Of a stretch of DNA of 64,000 nucleotides, positions 35,414 to 44,914 are shown in pieces (position 1 is the stretch's first letter; the number at the start of each line of letters is the position of its first letter). The notes beneath the pieces were generated by a model, which made no database searches, was not told where the DNA came from, and worked only from the letters and a program-made list of their open reading frames with translations. The position numbers were made by a program, and so were the translations under genes. The stretch comes from Oceanicaulis sp. (GTDB lineage: Bacteria; Pseudomonadota; Alphaproteobacteria; Caulobacterales; Maricaulaceae), in NCBI GenBank assembly GCA_040112665.1, contig CP157796.1, positions 2,009,501 to 2,073,500 of the forward strand, read 5' to 3'.

Positions 35414-36016
35414 TCACCGCTCCGCTTGGCGGTCCGGTGAAACGGGGCTGTTGCTGACGCCCTCGTCGTTTCCCTCACCCTCGGGCTCGGGCGCGTTTTC
35501 AGGGTCGCCTGCAGCGGTCCAATCCTGATCCTCGTCCTTGTGGGAGAACACCGCCGCCTCGATCCGGCCGATGCAGGCGAGCACCAGAACCGCGAGCAGA
35601 ACCGCGGCGAGCGCGAGATCGAACTGGCCCGCCCCGCAGGTCACCCCTGCAGCGCCTGCAAGCCACAGGGCGGCGGCCGTCGTCACGCCCTGCACCGAGG
35701 CGCGGGCGCGGATGATCGTGCCTGCGGCGATGAAGGCCACACCGGCGGTCACCGCCTCGATGACGCGGATCGGGTCGGCGCGGGCGGCGTCTCCCGCCTC
35801 GCTGGCGGACTGAACCAGGCTCAGCGCGGTGAGGGTGAACAGGCACGCGGCGAGGCTGACCAGCATGTTGGTGCGAAGCCCGGCCGGGCGCTGGCTCGCC
35901 TCGCGGTCAAAGCCGATCACCGCACCCAGAAGCGCCGCCACGGCCAGCCTCAGCGCGGCGTCCCAGAAGGACGCCGGCTGGGGGGGCAAGTTCAGCCAGT
36001 CGATCATGTCGGCCAT
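35414..36016 (-). CDS. MgtC/SapB-family membrane protein
   Basis: The 200-residue product starts at MADMIDWLNL. It has the MgtC/SapB membrane domain: LRLAVAALLGAVIGFDREASQRPAGLRTNMLVSLAACLFTL, then IRVIEAVTAGVAFIAAGTIIRA and VQGVTTAAALWLAGAAGVTCGAG, giving about four to five helices. The C-terminus is a short acidic tail without the ACT-like domain of longer members. Family roles include adaptation to low magnesium or acid, but the mechanism is unclear. Confidence 0.9.
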   Translation of the reverse strand: MADMIDWLNLPPQPASFWDAALRLAVAALLGAVIGFDREASQRPAGLRTNMLVSLAACLFTLTALSLVQSASEAGDAARADPIRVIEAVTAGVAFIAAGTIIRARASVQGVTTAAALWLAGAAGVTCGAGQFDLALAAVLLAVLVLACIGRIEAAVFSHKDEDQDWTAAGDPENAPEPEGEGNDEGVSNSPVSPDRQAER

Positions 36017-36070
36017 GGGATGCTCCGCGCGTGTACGGAGCAAACCCTCGGCCGGGGCGGGCCGTTCCGG

Positions 36071-37417
36071 TCAGCTTTCCCGCGGCAGAGCGGAATAGGC
36101 GAGTTCGTTGAAGATCGAGCGGGCGCTGGTGGTCTCGGCCGTCGTCGCGCCGGGCTCTTCCTGCGCCAGGATCAGCGCGACCATGCCGGTCGATGGGCTG
36201 ACCACGAACTCGGTGTCGAAATAGCCCGCCCAGCCGAAATCGCCGGTCCTGCGGTGCTCATGAAACCCCGGGCCGTCATAGGTGACCCCGAGCCCGTAGC
36301 CGTAACCCATGTCCATATCGCTCATGCCGGCGGGGGCGCGGTCTTCGGTGACGTGCGGGGTGGTCATCGCCTGAACCGAGGCTTCGGTCAGCACGCGCAC
36401 CCCGTCCAGCACTCCGCCGTTCGCCAGCATCTGAGCGAAGCGCAGATAGTCGTTCGCGGTGGAGAACAGCCCCGCCCCGCCCGCTTCGAAGGGCGCGACC
36501 GCGGCCTGATCGGCGGAGCCTTCGACAGCGACGAGCTCGCTCATGTCGTCATGGGTGTAGAGCGTGGCGATCCGGCCCGCATAAGCCTCGCCGGGGAAGA
36601 AGGTGGTGTCGTCCATGCCCAGCGGGCCGAACAGGCGCTGCTGCAGGAAGTCCTCAAGGGGCATGCCCGAGGCCTCGGCGACGACATGGCCCAGAACGTC
36701 CGAGGCGTAGGAGTAATACCAGCGCTCGCCGGGCTGGAAATAGAGCGGCAGGCCCGCCAGCGTCTCCATCCGTGCGGCCAGCGTGTCTCCGCCGCCCGAA
36801 TAGATGTCGTTGCCGATATAAAGCGCGCCCAGATTGGTCTGGTAATCGAAGATGTAGCCGAGCCCGGCGGTGTGGGTGAGCAGGTGCTCGATCGTGATCG
36901 GCCGGGCCAGAGGCTCGGTGGGGATCTCGTAGGTCTCGTCGACGCTGGTCGAGGTGGCCACGCGCGCGTTCGCGAAGGCCGGAACGTAATCGCTGACCGG
37001 GGTGTCGAGCGAGAGCACGCCGTCCTCGATCAGCATCATCGCGGCCGCCGCGGTCACCGGCTTGGTCATCGAGGCGACGCGCACCAGCGTGTCCGCGGTC
37101 ATCGGGCGCTCGCTCTCCACGTCCGCCCAGCCGGCCTCGGCGACATGGCGCACCACGCCGTCGCGGGCGAGCACCATGACGACGCCGGACCGTTCACCGT
37201 TTTGCACCAGCTGATCGAGCCGGGCGTCGATCGCTTCAAGGCCGGAGCGGGAGAAGCCGACGATCTCGGGTTCGGGCGCGGGGGCTGCAGCCGGCGCAGG
37301 CGCGGCCGCCGGTTCCGGCGCCTCGGCCTCGCGATCGCCGCAGGCGCTCAGAAGCAGCGCCAGAACGCCCGTTCCAAAAAGAAGGCGCAGACGCCGTTCC
37401 TCGATCGACACCATCAT
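36071..37417 (-). CDS. Serine hydrolase lipoprotein, beta-lactamase class C/esterase family
   Basis: The 448-residue product has a lipobox LLLSAC (Cys26), an Ala/Pro/Glu linker, then a PF00144 domain with VASMTKPVTAA (nucleophile Ser116, Lys119), the YSYASD Tyr motif in GERWYYSYASDVLGHVV, and a C-terminal HRRTGDFGWAGYFDTEFVVSP block replacing the KTG motif. Such proteins include esterases, D-aminopeptidases and penicillin-binding-like hydrolases; true beta-lactamase activity is not implied. The substrate is unknown. Confidence 0.88.
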   Translation of the reverse strand: MMVSIEERRLRLLFGTGVLALLLSACGDREAEAPEPAAAPAPAAAPAPEPEIVGFSRSGLEAIDARLDQLVQNGERSGVVMVLARDGVVRHVAEAGWADVESERPMTADTLVRVASMTKPVTAAAAMMLIEDGVLSLDTPVSDYVPAFANARVATSTSVDETYEIPTEPLARPITIEHLLTHTAGLGYIFDYQTNLGALYIGNDIYSGGGDTLAARMETLAGLPLYFQPGERWYYSYASDVLGHVVAEASGMPLEDFLQQRLFGPLGMDDTTFFPGEAYAGRIATLYTHDDMSELVAVEGSADQAAVAPFEAGGAGLFSTANDYLRFAQMLANGGVLDGVRVLTEASVQAMTTPHVTEDRAPAGMSDMDMGYGYGLGVTYDGPGFHEHRRTGDFGWAGYFDTEFVVSPSTGMVALILAQEEPGATTAETTSARSIFNELAYSALPRES

Positions 37418-37441
37418 GAAATCCCCGAACCCGTAAAAGAA

Positions 37442-37473
37442 AAGGCCGCGGGCGCAAGGCGCGCCGCGGCCTT
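37442..37473 (-). terminator. Intrinsic terminator downstream of sodB
   Basis: AAGGCCGCGG (37442-37451) pairs with CCGCGGCCTT (37464-37473). On the minus strand the stem is followed by TTTCTTTTAC. It lies between the sodB stop and the start of the serine hydrolase gene. Confidence 0.8.
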
Positions 37474-37499
37474 CATGATCGCCCGTTCGCGCCGGGCTG

Positions 37500-38096
37500 T
37501 TAAGCCTTGGCGAGATTTTCGTTGGCGAAATCCCAGTTGATCAGATGGCCCAGGAACGCGCCCATGTAGTCGGGGCGGCGGTTCTGGTAATCCAGGTAGT
37601 AGGCGTGCTCCCACACATCCATGGTGATCAGCGGGGTGGCGCCGTCGGTGATCGGGTTTTCCGCGTTCAGCGTCTTGCGCACTTCGAGCTTCGAGCCGTT
37701 CTTCACCAGCCACGCCCAGCCCGAGCCGAACTGGGTCGCGCCGGCGTTCTTGAAGTCCTCGGCGAACTTCTCGAACGAGCCGAAGGACTGGTTGATCGCC
37801 TCGGCGATCTCGCCTTTCGGGGCGCCGCCGCCGTTCGGGCTCATCGAGTGCCAGTAGAAGGTGTGGTTCCAGATCTGAGCGGCGTTGTTGAACATGCCCA
37901 TGTCTTTCTTGTCCCACGACTTCTTGATCGTGGCTTCGAGGTCGGAGCCGTCATAGTCCGAGCCTTCGAGCGCGGCGTTCGCCTTGTCGACATAGGCCTT
38001 GTGGTGCTTGCCGTGATGGAACTCCAGCGTCTCGGCGGAGATGTGCGGGGCGAGCGCGTCCTTGGAATAGGGCAGGTCGGGCAGGGTGAAGGCCAT
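37500..38096 (-). CDS. sodB: Superoxide dismutase, Fe type
   Basis: This 198-residue cytoplasmic enzyme dismutates superoxide. Metal ligands are visible as His in EFHHGKHHKAYV, His in NHTFYWHSM, and the Asp and His in MDVWEHAYYLDY. The AAQIWNHTFYW and GATQFGSGWAWL sequences point to the Fe form, though cambialistic use cannot be excluded. A GGGAG ribosome site precedes the start. A copper/zinc SOD is encoded separately at 58.8 kb. Confidence 0.95.
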   Translation of the reverse strand: MAFTLPDLPYSKDALAPHISAETLEFHHGKHHKAYVDKANAALEGSDYDGSDLEATIKKSWDKKDMGMFNNAAQIWNHTFYWHSMSPNGGGAPKGEIAEAINQSFGSFEKFAEDFKNAGATQFGSGWAWLVKNGSKLEVRKTLNAENPITDGATPLITMDVWEHAYYLDYQNRRPDYMGAFLGHLINWDFANENLAKA

Positions 38097-38240
38097 GCGG
38101 GGGTCTCCCTTGATGTGAGCGATCGGTCGCCATGCCGAACGCGCGAGCGAAAAAGACGGGCGCCTGCGCGGACGGCTGGAAACTTCGTGCGGTCTTCATA
38201 TGGTCTGAGCCCGCTTCCTGTCCACCGGACCGCCCGCCCG

Positions 38241-39086
38241 ATGACCGATTTCGACGCTTTTCTGGAAAAGACCGATCCCGACCGCCGCATGGCCGCGCTG
38301 TTCGCTGCGCCCGAAGTACGCGGACGGCTGTTCGCGCTCTACGCCTTCTACCACGAGATCGCGCGGGTGCCCGATTCGGTGAGCGAGGCGGTGATCGGCG
38401 AGATGCGCCTGGCCTGGGCGCGCGAGGCGGTCGAGGATCTGTTCGCCGATCCTCCGAAAGTGCGCCGCCACGACGTCTACGAAGCGCTGTCCGAGCTGAG
38501 GGAGGCGCCCGGCGCGCCTTCGAAGGACGAGCTCGTCCGCCTGGTCGAGGCGCGCGCCGCCGATCTCGGCGAAGGCCCGTTCCCCACCCGCGAGGACCGG
38601 CGCGATTACGTCGACCGCACCGCCGTCACCCTGATGCGCGCGGCAGCCCGGCTGTGCGAGCCTTCGGTCGATCTCGGCGGCGAAGCGGGCGCGGCGGTCA
38701 TGGCGGCGGGCCGGCTCTGGGGGTTCGCAGGGCTGGTGCGGGCGTTCCCAGCGCTCTGCCAGGCGGGACGGCCGCCCTACGCCGCAGACGAGCTTGCCGG
38801 CGCCGCTCTGAACGAGGCCGACCTCGCCGCAGGCCGCAAACCTGAAGACGCCAAAGCCGCGCTCGCAGGGCTCCTGAAAGAAGCCGACGACGCCGCCGCC
38901 ATGCTCAAGCGCACGCGCAGCTCTCTGCCCGCCGGCGTGTTTCCGGCGGTCGGCTATGCGGGGCTGGCGCGGGGCTATCTGAAAGCCTTCAGGGCCGTCT
39001 CCGACCCCTATCGCGAAGTCCCCGAACGCCCGCTCAGCGCCCGGCAGTGGCGGCTCACCTGGGGCTCGCTGACCGGGCGGGTCTAG
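38241..39086 (+). CDS. Squalene/phytoene synthase-family protein, NDUFAF6-like
   Basis: The 281-residue product has the isoprenoid synthase fold. The first aspartate motif reads VPDSVSEAVIGEMRLAWAREAVEDLF and the second region (LWGFAGLVRAFPALCQAG) has no aspartates, so prenyl diphosphate condensation is unlikely. The PDSVSE...IGxMRLxW pattern resembles mitochondrial NDUFAF6, a complex I assembly factor. The start at MTDFDAFLEK was chosen because earlier in-frame sequence is the sodB antisense. It is divergent from sodB. The role in complex I is inferred from similarity only. Confidence 0.75.
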   Translation: MTDFDAFLEKTDPDRRMAALFAAPEVRGRLFALYAFYHEIARVPDSVSEAVIGEMRLAWAREAVEDLFADPPKVRRHDVYEALSELREAPGAPSKDELVRLVEARAADLGEGPFPTREDRRDYVDRTAVTLMRAAARLCEPSVDLGGEAGAAVMAAGRLWGFAGLVRAFPALCQAGRPPYAADELAGAALNEADLAAGRKPEDAKAALAGLLKEADDAAAMLKRTRSSLPAGVFPAVGYAGLARGYLKAFRAVSDPYREVPERPLSARQWRLTWGSLTGRV

Positions 39087-39145
39087 GGCTGGGCCTCGAC
39101 CCGCTGCAGCGCCGCCGGCACAGAACGTCCGCGCCGACATGAAAA

Positions 39146-39172
39146 CGGCGCCGGGTTCATCACCCGGCGCCG
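39146..39172. terminator. Hairpin between convergent NDUFAF6-like and S9 peptidase genes
   Basis: CGGCGCCGGGT (39146-39156), loop TCATC and ACCCGGCGCCG (39162-39172) form a perfect 11-bp stem preceded by AAAA. The T-run is weak on the plus strand (CTGTT) but TTTTC follows on the minus strand, so it should terminate the S9 gene best. Confidence 0.7.
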
Positions 39173-39217
39173 CTGTTCATCTCGAGGTCCCGGCTGAGCG
39201 CACGGGCCTCGCCGGTC

Positions 39218-41188
39218 TCAGGGCTGGCCGATATGGCGATCGACGAACGCCACCAGCTCTGCAAGCGTCTCCACCCGCGTTTCGTAGTTGGAGATCCAGT
39301 GGTCCTCGCCGTCCTGGGCGATGAACTCCACCGGCTTGCCGGCGCGCTCGAGCGCGCTGACCATCTTCTCGCTCTGATCGATCGGCACGACGGTGTCGTC
39401 ACGCCCGTGGATCAGCAGGATCGGGCCTTGCGCGTTCTCCGCGTGCCGCGCGGGCGAGGCTTCGGCCAGGCGGGAATTGTCGTTCGCCGCCATCGCCTTG
39501 CGCCAGTAGCGCGTGGTCGGGTTGTTGAACCCGCCGCGGCGCTGGGTCCAGGAGACCATGTCCACCAGATCGCTCACCGGAGAGATCGCCACGCCGCACG
39601 CGTAGATCTCAGGGGTGAAAATCATTCCGGCGAGGGTGGCGTAACCGCCATAGCTCGCTCCGGCGATGCAGACACGGTCGGGATCGACCAGGCCCTGCTC
39701 GACGAAGTAGTTCACCCCGTCGGTGAGGTCGTGCTGCATGATGCCGATGCCCCACTCGCCCCAGCCTGCTTCTTCCCACTCGTCGCCATACCCGTCCGAT
39801 CCGCGGAAATCAGGCTGCAGGACGACATAGCCCTGCGACGCGATGCCGTGCGCGAGCCAGTCATAGCCCGGCCGCTCGTAGGAGGCGGGGCCGCCATGGG
39901 GCAGGATCACCATCGGCATCGGACCTTCGCCGGCGGGCGTGGTCAGATAGGCCGGGATTTCCGTGCCGTCGCGCGCGGTGTAGGTCACGCGCTCGCGAGC
40001 GGGCAGCTCGACTGAGCGCAGCGCGGGATAGCTCGACCCCAGAAATTCGAGCGACATCTGCTCGGGCCGGAAGACGTAGAAGTCGGACGGGAAGCGCGGA
40101 TCGACGGTTCCGACAATGATCGTGGAGCGATCGCGGCTCCAGCTGAGAAACCTGATGTCCTCGTCGGGGATCGCGCCTTCCAGCATGCTCTCCCACTCGG
40201 CGAACTGCGGATCGAACCAGTGCGTGTCGACGTCCTGGCTATGGTGCACGCCGAGCAGGCGCCCCGAAAAGCGATCCGAGACTGTCCCGGCGAGTTCGGC
40301 CTGATCGGGCGTATATAGCGTCTCGCCGATCTCGCCGCGTTCGAGATTAAACCGCACCAGGCCGAGATCTTCGTCGGGCATGCTGGCGACATAGCCGTCT
40401 CCGTCCGGGGCGACTCCCCAGATCGCCACGAACTCGTCCTCGCCGTCCGAGCGGTAGACTTCACGATAGCCGCCGCGGTCGTTGCGCGCCTCGATCATCT
40501 GGGTGCGCCCGCTCGACGAGATCTTGATCCGCGCCGCAGGCTCGTTTCCCGCACCGAAGAACCAGCCGACCGTCTCGCCGTCGCCTCGCTCGGCGACGCT
40601 GGACTCCCCGGTTCGCGGATCAATCTCGAACAGCAGGCGCGGAATATCGCCCCAGCCTTGATTGCGGCCGATCTCGCCCTGGGCGGACATGTAAATCTTC
40701 TCGTTCTCCCAATCGATCGACTCGATCGAGGAGAGCGACCCGTTGATGCCGATCTGACGGGTGTCGGTGAGCAGCTGGGTCATCGTGCCGCTTCCATCGG
40801 TCTGTGCCAGGAAGACCGCGCCGAATTCGAACCGCTGGTCGTCGGAGGTGAAGCGGATGCGCTCGGTCTGCGTCACGCGGACGATCAGCGTATCAGCCGG
40901 GCCCCAGGTGACGCTGCGGACCTTCAGATCGCCGAAATTCAGGAAGCCGGTCTCGTCGCTTCCAAGTTCCCTGTAAGCGACCGCGTTGAATTCCTCCTGA
41001 CGGCGGATCATCGCGACCTTCGTCCCGTCCGGCGAGATGCTCGGCGAATCGAAGAACGGCAGCGCGGCGAAGTTCTCGACATCGATGCGTTGCTGGCGGG
41101 CCTCAGCCGGCGCAGCGGCGACCACCAGCGCGCTCACCGCGCCGGTCAGAGCGGCGGCGACGGCGCCGGCGTAACGTTCGAGGTTCAT
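39218..41188 (-). CDS. S9-family prolyl oligopeptidase-type peptidase, exported
   Basis: This 656-residue protein has a signal peptide (AVAAALTGAVSALVVAAAPAEA), a beta-propeller-like region of about 370 residues and an alpha/beta hydrolase domain. The catalytic triad is Ser in CIAGASYGGYATLAG, Asp in LLIHGRDDTVVPIDQ and His in AQDGEDHWISN. ILPHGGPASYERPGYDWLAHGIASQGYVVLQPDFRGSDGYG is typical of S9C acylaminoacyl/dipeptidyl peptidases. The role is probably periplasmic peptide degradation. It has a recognisable promoter and a GGAGG site just before the ATG. Confidence 0.93.
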   Translation of the reverse strand: MNLERYAGAVAAALTGAVSALVVAAAPAEARQQRIDVENFAALPFFDSPSISPDGTKVAMIRRQEEFNAVAYRELGSDETGFLNFGDLKVRSVTWGPADTLIVRVTQTERIRFTSDDQRFEFGAVFLAQTDGSGTMTQLLTDTRQIGINGSLSSIESIDWENEKIYMSAQGEIGRNQGWGDIPRLLFEIDPRTGESSVAERGDGETVGWFFGAGNEPAARIKISSSGRTQMIEARNDRGGYREVYRSDGEDEFVAIWGVAPDGDGYVASMPDEDLGLVRFNLERGEIGETLYTPDQAELAGTVSDRFSGRLLGVHHSQDVDTHWFDPQFAEWESMLEGAIPDEDIRFLSWSRDRSTIIVGTVDPRFPSDFYVFRPEQMSLEFLGSSYPALRSVELPARERVTYTARDGTEIPAYLTTPAGEGPMPMVILPHGGPASYERPGYDWLAHGIASQGYVVLQPDFRGSDGYGDEWEEAGWGEWGIGIMQHDLTDGVNYFVEQGLVDPDRVCIAGASYGGYATLAGMIFTPEIYACGVAISPVSDLVDMVSWTQRRGGFNNPTTRYWRKAMAANDNSRLAEASPARHAENAQGPILLIHGRDDTVVPIDQSEKMVSALERAGKPVEFIAQDGEDHWISNYETRVETLAELVAFVDRHIGQP

Positions 41189-41220
41189 TTCCCCTCCCCC
41201 CTCATGGCGTTAACGCTGCG

Positions 41221-41249
41221 ATTAGGCGTTGCTCGCACGCCGAGGTCAA
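41221..41249 (-). promoter_or_regulatory. Probable promoter of the S9 peptidase gene
   Basis: On the minus strand, TTGACC (41249-41244) and CCTAAT (41226-41221) are separated by 17 bp. The gene start is 33 bp further on, with GGGGGAGGGG as ribosome site. Confidence 0.6.
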
Positions 41250-41289
41250 CACTCATCGAGCGAAGATCGCATCTGCGGCCGGTCTTCGC

Positions 41290-42240
41290 TCAGCGCGCCT
41301 CGGGTTCGATCTGCGCCAGTACCGGGCGGTGATCGGAGCCCAGATCGGGGCCGACTTCGGCGCGGGTCACCGTGAAAGCCGCTCCCACCAGGATGTGATC
41401 GAGCACCAGCCCGCCGCGGGGCAGCCAGCTGGGGAAGGTGGTGACGAAGCGCGGATCGCCCGCCCGGCGCCCGGGCAGGCGGCCGAAATCGGGCGACCAG
41501 ACCGAGGCGTTCAGATCGCCGAGCAGGATGAAGTCCGGCGTGCCGTCCAGCGTGTCGGCCAGATCCTCGAACATCGCGCCGCGCCGTTTCACCGCGCCGC
41601 GCGTGCGGGGCGGGAAGGGGTGGGCGACGGCCAGGGTGACAGGGGCGCCGCCAGTTCGAAGCCGGGCCAGCAGGGCGGGCCGGTCATAGGCCGGATCGGT
41701 CTCCTCCGCGCCGTCCCCGAACGCCTCGATCGGGCTGCGCGACAGCAGCGCGATTCGGGTCGTATATGTGGTCCCTGGGAAGTCGACCGTCTCGGTATCG
41801 TAGAGAAGGTGGGGCAGGCCGGGGAACAGGGCGCGGAGCCGGGCCGCGTCGACCGTCTCGACCTCTGAAAGCGCCAGCACGTCCACCCGCTCGGCCTGAG
41901 CCCAGGCCGCCGCGCGCTCCAGCGCCGCCTCCGATCCGTGCGCGTTGAACGCCGCCACGATCAGGGCGCGCCCCTCGCCCGCCGGCTGGTCCGGGACGAA
42001 GTCCGCGCCCAGCCAGGCCCAGCTCAGCGCGAGCGCCGGAAGCACGGGCGTCAGCGCCGTGCGCCAGCCCGAAAGCGCGAGCGCGGCGAGGCCAAGACCG
42101 AGCCCGGCCAGCGCCAGATGGGGCGTGAAATGACGCGCCGCTTCTGCGGGAAAGCCCAGCGGAGCGGCGATCCAGAGCGCGATCGCCCCGGCGTACAGCG
42201 TCAGCGCTGCGGCCAGGGCGAACCGCGCCGGGCGGCGCAC
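41290..42240 (-). CDS. Membrane-anchored endonuclease/exonuclease/phosphatase-family protein
   Basis: This 316-residue protein starts at GTG and has three hydrophobic helices in the first 80 residues, then an EEP domain: FNAHG (metal/Asn), ALSEVETVD with Glu, AVAHPFPP, LLGDLNASVWSP and the terminal LDHILV...GSDHRPVLAQI with the catalytic His. This topology matches YafD-type proteins. Substrates in this superfamily range from nucleic acids to phospholipids and cannot be told here. The start overlaps the trmFO stop as TAGTG. Confidence 0.87.
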   Translation of the reverse strand: MRRPARFALAAALTLYAGAIALWIAAPLGFPAEAARHFTPHLALAGLGLGLAALALSGWRTALTPVLPALALSWAWLGADFVPDQPAGEGRALIVAAFNAHGSEAALERAAAWAQAERVDVLALSEVETVDAARLRALFPGLPHLLYDTETVDFPGTTYTTRIALLSRSPIEAFGDGAEETDPAYDRPALLARLRTGGAPVTLAVAHPFPPRTRGAVKRRGAMFEDLADTLDGTPDFILLGDLNASVWSPDFGRLPGRRAGDPRFVTTFPSWLPRGGLVLDHILVGAAFTVTRAEVGPDLGSDHRPVLAQIEPEAR

Positions 42241-43643
42241 TATTCGGCCGCCTCGGCGATCTGTCCGGCCAGCCAGGCGTCATGGTCGGCCAGCGCGCGG
42301 GCGGTCATCAGGCGCTTCTTCGCCTGCGCCTTGGCCGAGCCGCGCAGCCGCTCGCCGTCAGGGCCCTTACGCGGGGCCTCGATCTCGGGGAACAGGCCGA
42401 AATTGACGTTCATCGGCTGGAACGCGCCTTTCCGGCCGGGCACGTGACCGGTGGTGATATGGGTCAGAAGCGCGCCCAGCGCGGTGGTCGGCGGGGGCGG
42501 GGCAAGCGCCCGGCCCAGCTTTTCGGCCGCGGCGAACCGGCCTGCGAGGATCCCCGTCGCGCCGCTTTCGACATAGCCTTCGACGCCCGTGATCTGACCG
42601 GCGAAGCGCAGCGAGGGCCGCGATTTCAGGCGCATTACCGGATCGAGCAGTTTCGGGGAATTGAGGAAGGTGTTGCGGTGAATGCCGCCCAGCCGCGCAA
42701 AGCGCGCGTTCTCCAGCCCCGGGATCATCTTGAAGACGTCGGCCTGCGCGCCGTATTTCATCTTGGTCTGAAACCCGACCATGTTGAACAGCGTCCCCAG
42801 CGCGTTGTCCTGCCTGAGCTGGACGACGGCGTAGGGCTTTTCCTCAGGCTTGTGCGCGTTGGTCAGGCCGCGGGGCTTCATCGGGCCGTGGCGCAGCGTC
42901 TCGCGGCCGCGTTCGGCCATCACCTCGACCGGCAGGCAGCCGTCGAAATACGGCGTGTCCTTCTCCCAGTCCTTGAACTCGGTCTTCTCCGCGGCGAGCA
43001 GCGCGTCGATGAAGGCCTCGTACCGGTCCTTGTCCATCGGGCAGTTGATGTAGGCGGCCTTGTCGTCCTCGCTGTCGCCCTTGTCGTAACGCGACTGCTT
43101 CCAGGCCACGTCCATGTCGATGCTGTCGGCGTAGAGGATCGGCGCGATCGCGTCGAAGAAGGCGAGCTCGCCTTCCCCCGTCAGACCGTGGATCGCCTCG
43201 GCCAGCCCGGGCGAGGTGAGGGGGCCGGTCGCGATGATCACGCTGTCCCAGTCCTCAGGCGGAAGGCCGGAGATCTCTTCGCGGCGGATCTCGATATTGG
43301 GGTGGGATTCCAGCGCTGCGGTCACGGCCTCTGAAAAAACGTGCCGGTCCACCGCCAGCGCGCCGCCGGCGGGCACGCGCGCGATCTCGGCTTTTTCCAT
43401 CAGCAGCGAGCCGGCGCGCCGCATCTCCTCGTGCAGCAGGCCCACCGCGTTGGTCTCCGCGTCGTCGGACCGGAAGGAGTTCGAGCACACGAGCTCGGCC
43501 AGCCCGTCTGTCTGATGGGCTTCGGTCCTACGCACAGGGCGCATCTCGTGAAGGACGACCTTCACGCCGAGATTGGCCGCCTGCCAGGCGGCTTCGGAGC
43601 CGGCCATGCCGCCGCCGACGATATGAAGAGGGGTCTGGGTCAT
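42240..43643 (-). CDS. trmFO: Folate-dependent tRNA m5U54 methyltransferase
   Basis: TrmFO uses methylene-tetrahydrofolate and FAD to make ribothymidine 54 in the T-loop of tRNA. The 467-residue product has the N-terminal FAD motif [40 protein letters not shown] with a conserved Cys, and the C-terminal [18 protein letters not shown] and HITTGH motifs. The family length is complete. Folate linkage is in keeping with the fol genes at 3.5-4.8 kb, but they are not adjacent. Confidence 0.95.
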   Translation of the reverse strand: MTQTPLHIVGGGMAGSEAAWQAANLGVKVVLHEMRPVRRTEAHQTDGLAELVCSNSFRSDDAETNAVGLLHEEMRRAGSLLMEKAEIARVPAGGALAVDRHVFSEAVTAALESHPNIEIRREEISGLPPEDWDSVIIATGPLTSPGLAEAIHGLTGEGELAFFDAIAPILYADSIDMDVAWKQSRYDKGDSEDDKAAYINCPMDKDRYEAFIDALLAAEKTEFKDWEKDTPYFDGCLPVEVMAERGRETLRHGPMKPRGLTNAHKPEEKPYAVVQLRQDNALGTLFNMVGFQTKMKYGAQADVFKMIPGLENARFARLGGIHRNTFLNSPKLLDPVMRLKSRPSLRFAGQITGVEGYVESGATGILAGRFAAAEKLGRALAPPPPTTALGALLTHITTGHVPGRKGAFQPMNVNFGLFPEIEAPRKGPDGERLRGSAKAQAKKRLMTARALADHDAWLAGQIAEAAE

Positions 43644-43763
43644 GGCGCGCAGATATACGCCTTCGCACGAGCAGCCTCAAACCTTCAGCGCGGCGCGGCG
43701 CAGGGCGTTGACACCTCAGGCGGTCGCGGCGATCCTTCCTCGCGTCACAAGGGAGGGGGTGAT

Positions 43764-44903
43764 ATGGTTCGGCTTGTCAGCATGTTGGCGGTTTTCGCCC
43801 TCGCCTCGGCGCTCGGTCAGGCTTACGCCCAGGACCTGCCCGCCGAGGTCACCGATCCCTATATCGCTTACACCGAAGCGCTCGAAGCCGGCGATCTGGA
43901 CGCTGCGCGCGAGGCCGCCCGGCAGGCCTGGCGCGCCGGGGAGCGTCTGAAAATCGATCTTCAAACCGTCGGCGTGCTCGCCGACAATTTCGCCCAGCTC
44001 GCCCTTCAGGCTGGCGAACACGGCGCGGCGCGATCTGCTTTCGAGCGCTCAGCCGAGGTCCAGACCGCCCAGGGCGGCGATCGGGTGCTTCTGGCGGAAA
44101 CCTGGCTTCTGGCGGCGAGGGCCGCCCGCAGCGGCGGAGATCCGCGCGACGCCGCCGATCTCGCCGAGCGGGGCGCCGAGATCGCCGAGGCCGCCGAGGG
44201 GCTGGCGGCCAGAGGGGTCGCGTTTGAAGCCCGCCAGTTCCAGGCGCTCGCCCTGCTCGATCTCGGACGCAGCCGCGCGGCGATCCGCGCCGCCGAGCAG
44301 GCGGTCGACCACCTGCCCGATGACGGACCCTATCCGGGATCGGCCTGGCCGGCTGCGTTCATTTCAGGTTTCGGCGCGTCGCTCGACAGGGACACGCTCG
44401 AAGCCGCGTACTGGATGTCGGTGACCCATCGGCTCCTTCTTGAGCACCAACCCGAGCATCCGGACGTTCTGAGGACCCGCTACTGGACCCGCTGGGCGCG
44501 GCAGAACCTGGAAGAGGGCGAGGGGGCTGCGCTCCTGGCGCGGCTGGCGGAGCGCGGCCTGCTGCCGCCCGAAGGGACGGATAGCGCAAGGCTCACCGCG
44601 TCCGAGGCTGCGGCTGAGGACGCATTGAACAGGGACGCGCGGCCGCTCCGGAGGACGCCGCCAGAGTATCCCGGCGACGCGGCGAGAGCCGGTCTCGAAG
44701 GTTTTGCGCTGCTGACCTTCGACGTGGCGCCGGACGGAACCACGCAGAATGTGCGCGTCATCGCGTCGGTGCCTCACCCGGTTTTCGGAGAGCGCTCGGC
44801 GCGCTCCGTCCGCAGATGGCGCTACGAGCCCAGGCTCGTGGACGGTGAGCCGGCGCTGCGTGAGGGCGTGATCACCGAGTTCAATTTCAGCCTCGAGGGC
44901 TAG
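43764..44903 (+). CDS. Secreted TPR-like protein with TonB C-terminal domain (copy 1)
   Basis: The 379-residue product starts at MVRLVSML, after GGGAGGGGG. It has a signal peptide ending QAYAQ, about 250 residues of TPR-like helices (YTEALEAGDLDAAREAARQAW), then a TonB C-terminal domain (about 290-379): PPEYPGDAARAGLEGFALLTFDVAPDGTTQNVRVIASVPHPVFGERSARSVRRWRYEP. It lacks the N-terminal membrane helix and proline-rich linker of true TonB, so it is a free periplasmic form. It is followed 11 bp later by a secreted partner; the pair is repeated at 45.8-47.6 kb. Function unknown. Confidence 0.82.
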   Translation: MVRLVSMLAVFALASALGQAYAQDLPAEVTDPYIAYTEALEAGDLDAAREAARQAWRAGERLKIDLQTVGVLADNFAQLALQAGEHGAARSAFERSAEVQTAQGGDRVLLAETWLLAARAARSGGDPRDAADLAERGAEIAEAAEGLAARGVAFEARQFQALALLDLGRSRAAIRAAEQAVDHLPDDGPYPGSAWPAAFISGFGASLDRDTLEAAYWMSVTHRLLLEHQPEHPDVLRTRYWTRWARQNLEEGEGAALLARLAERGLLPPEGTDSARLTASEAAAEDALNRDARPLRRTPPEYPGDAARAGLEGFALLTFDVAPDGTTQNVRVIASVPHPVFGERSARSVRRWRYEPRLVDGEPALREGVITEFNFSLEG

Positions 44904-44914
44904 GGTCGGTTCCG

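Noticed and set aside
41290..43643. Possible functional operon link between trmFO and the EEP protein
   Set aside because: The overlap shows co-transcription only; nothing connects tRNA methylation to this EEP protein.
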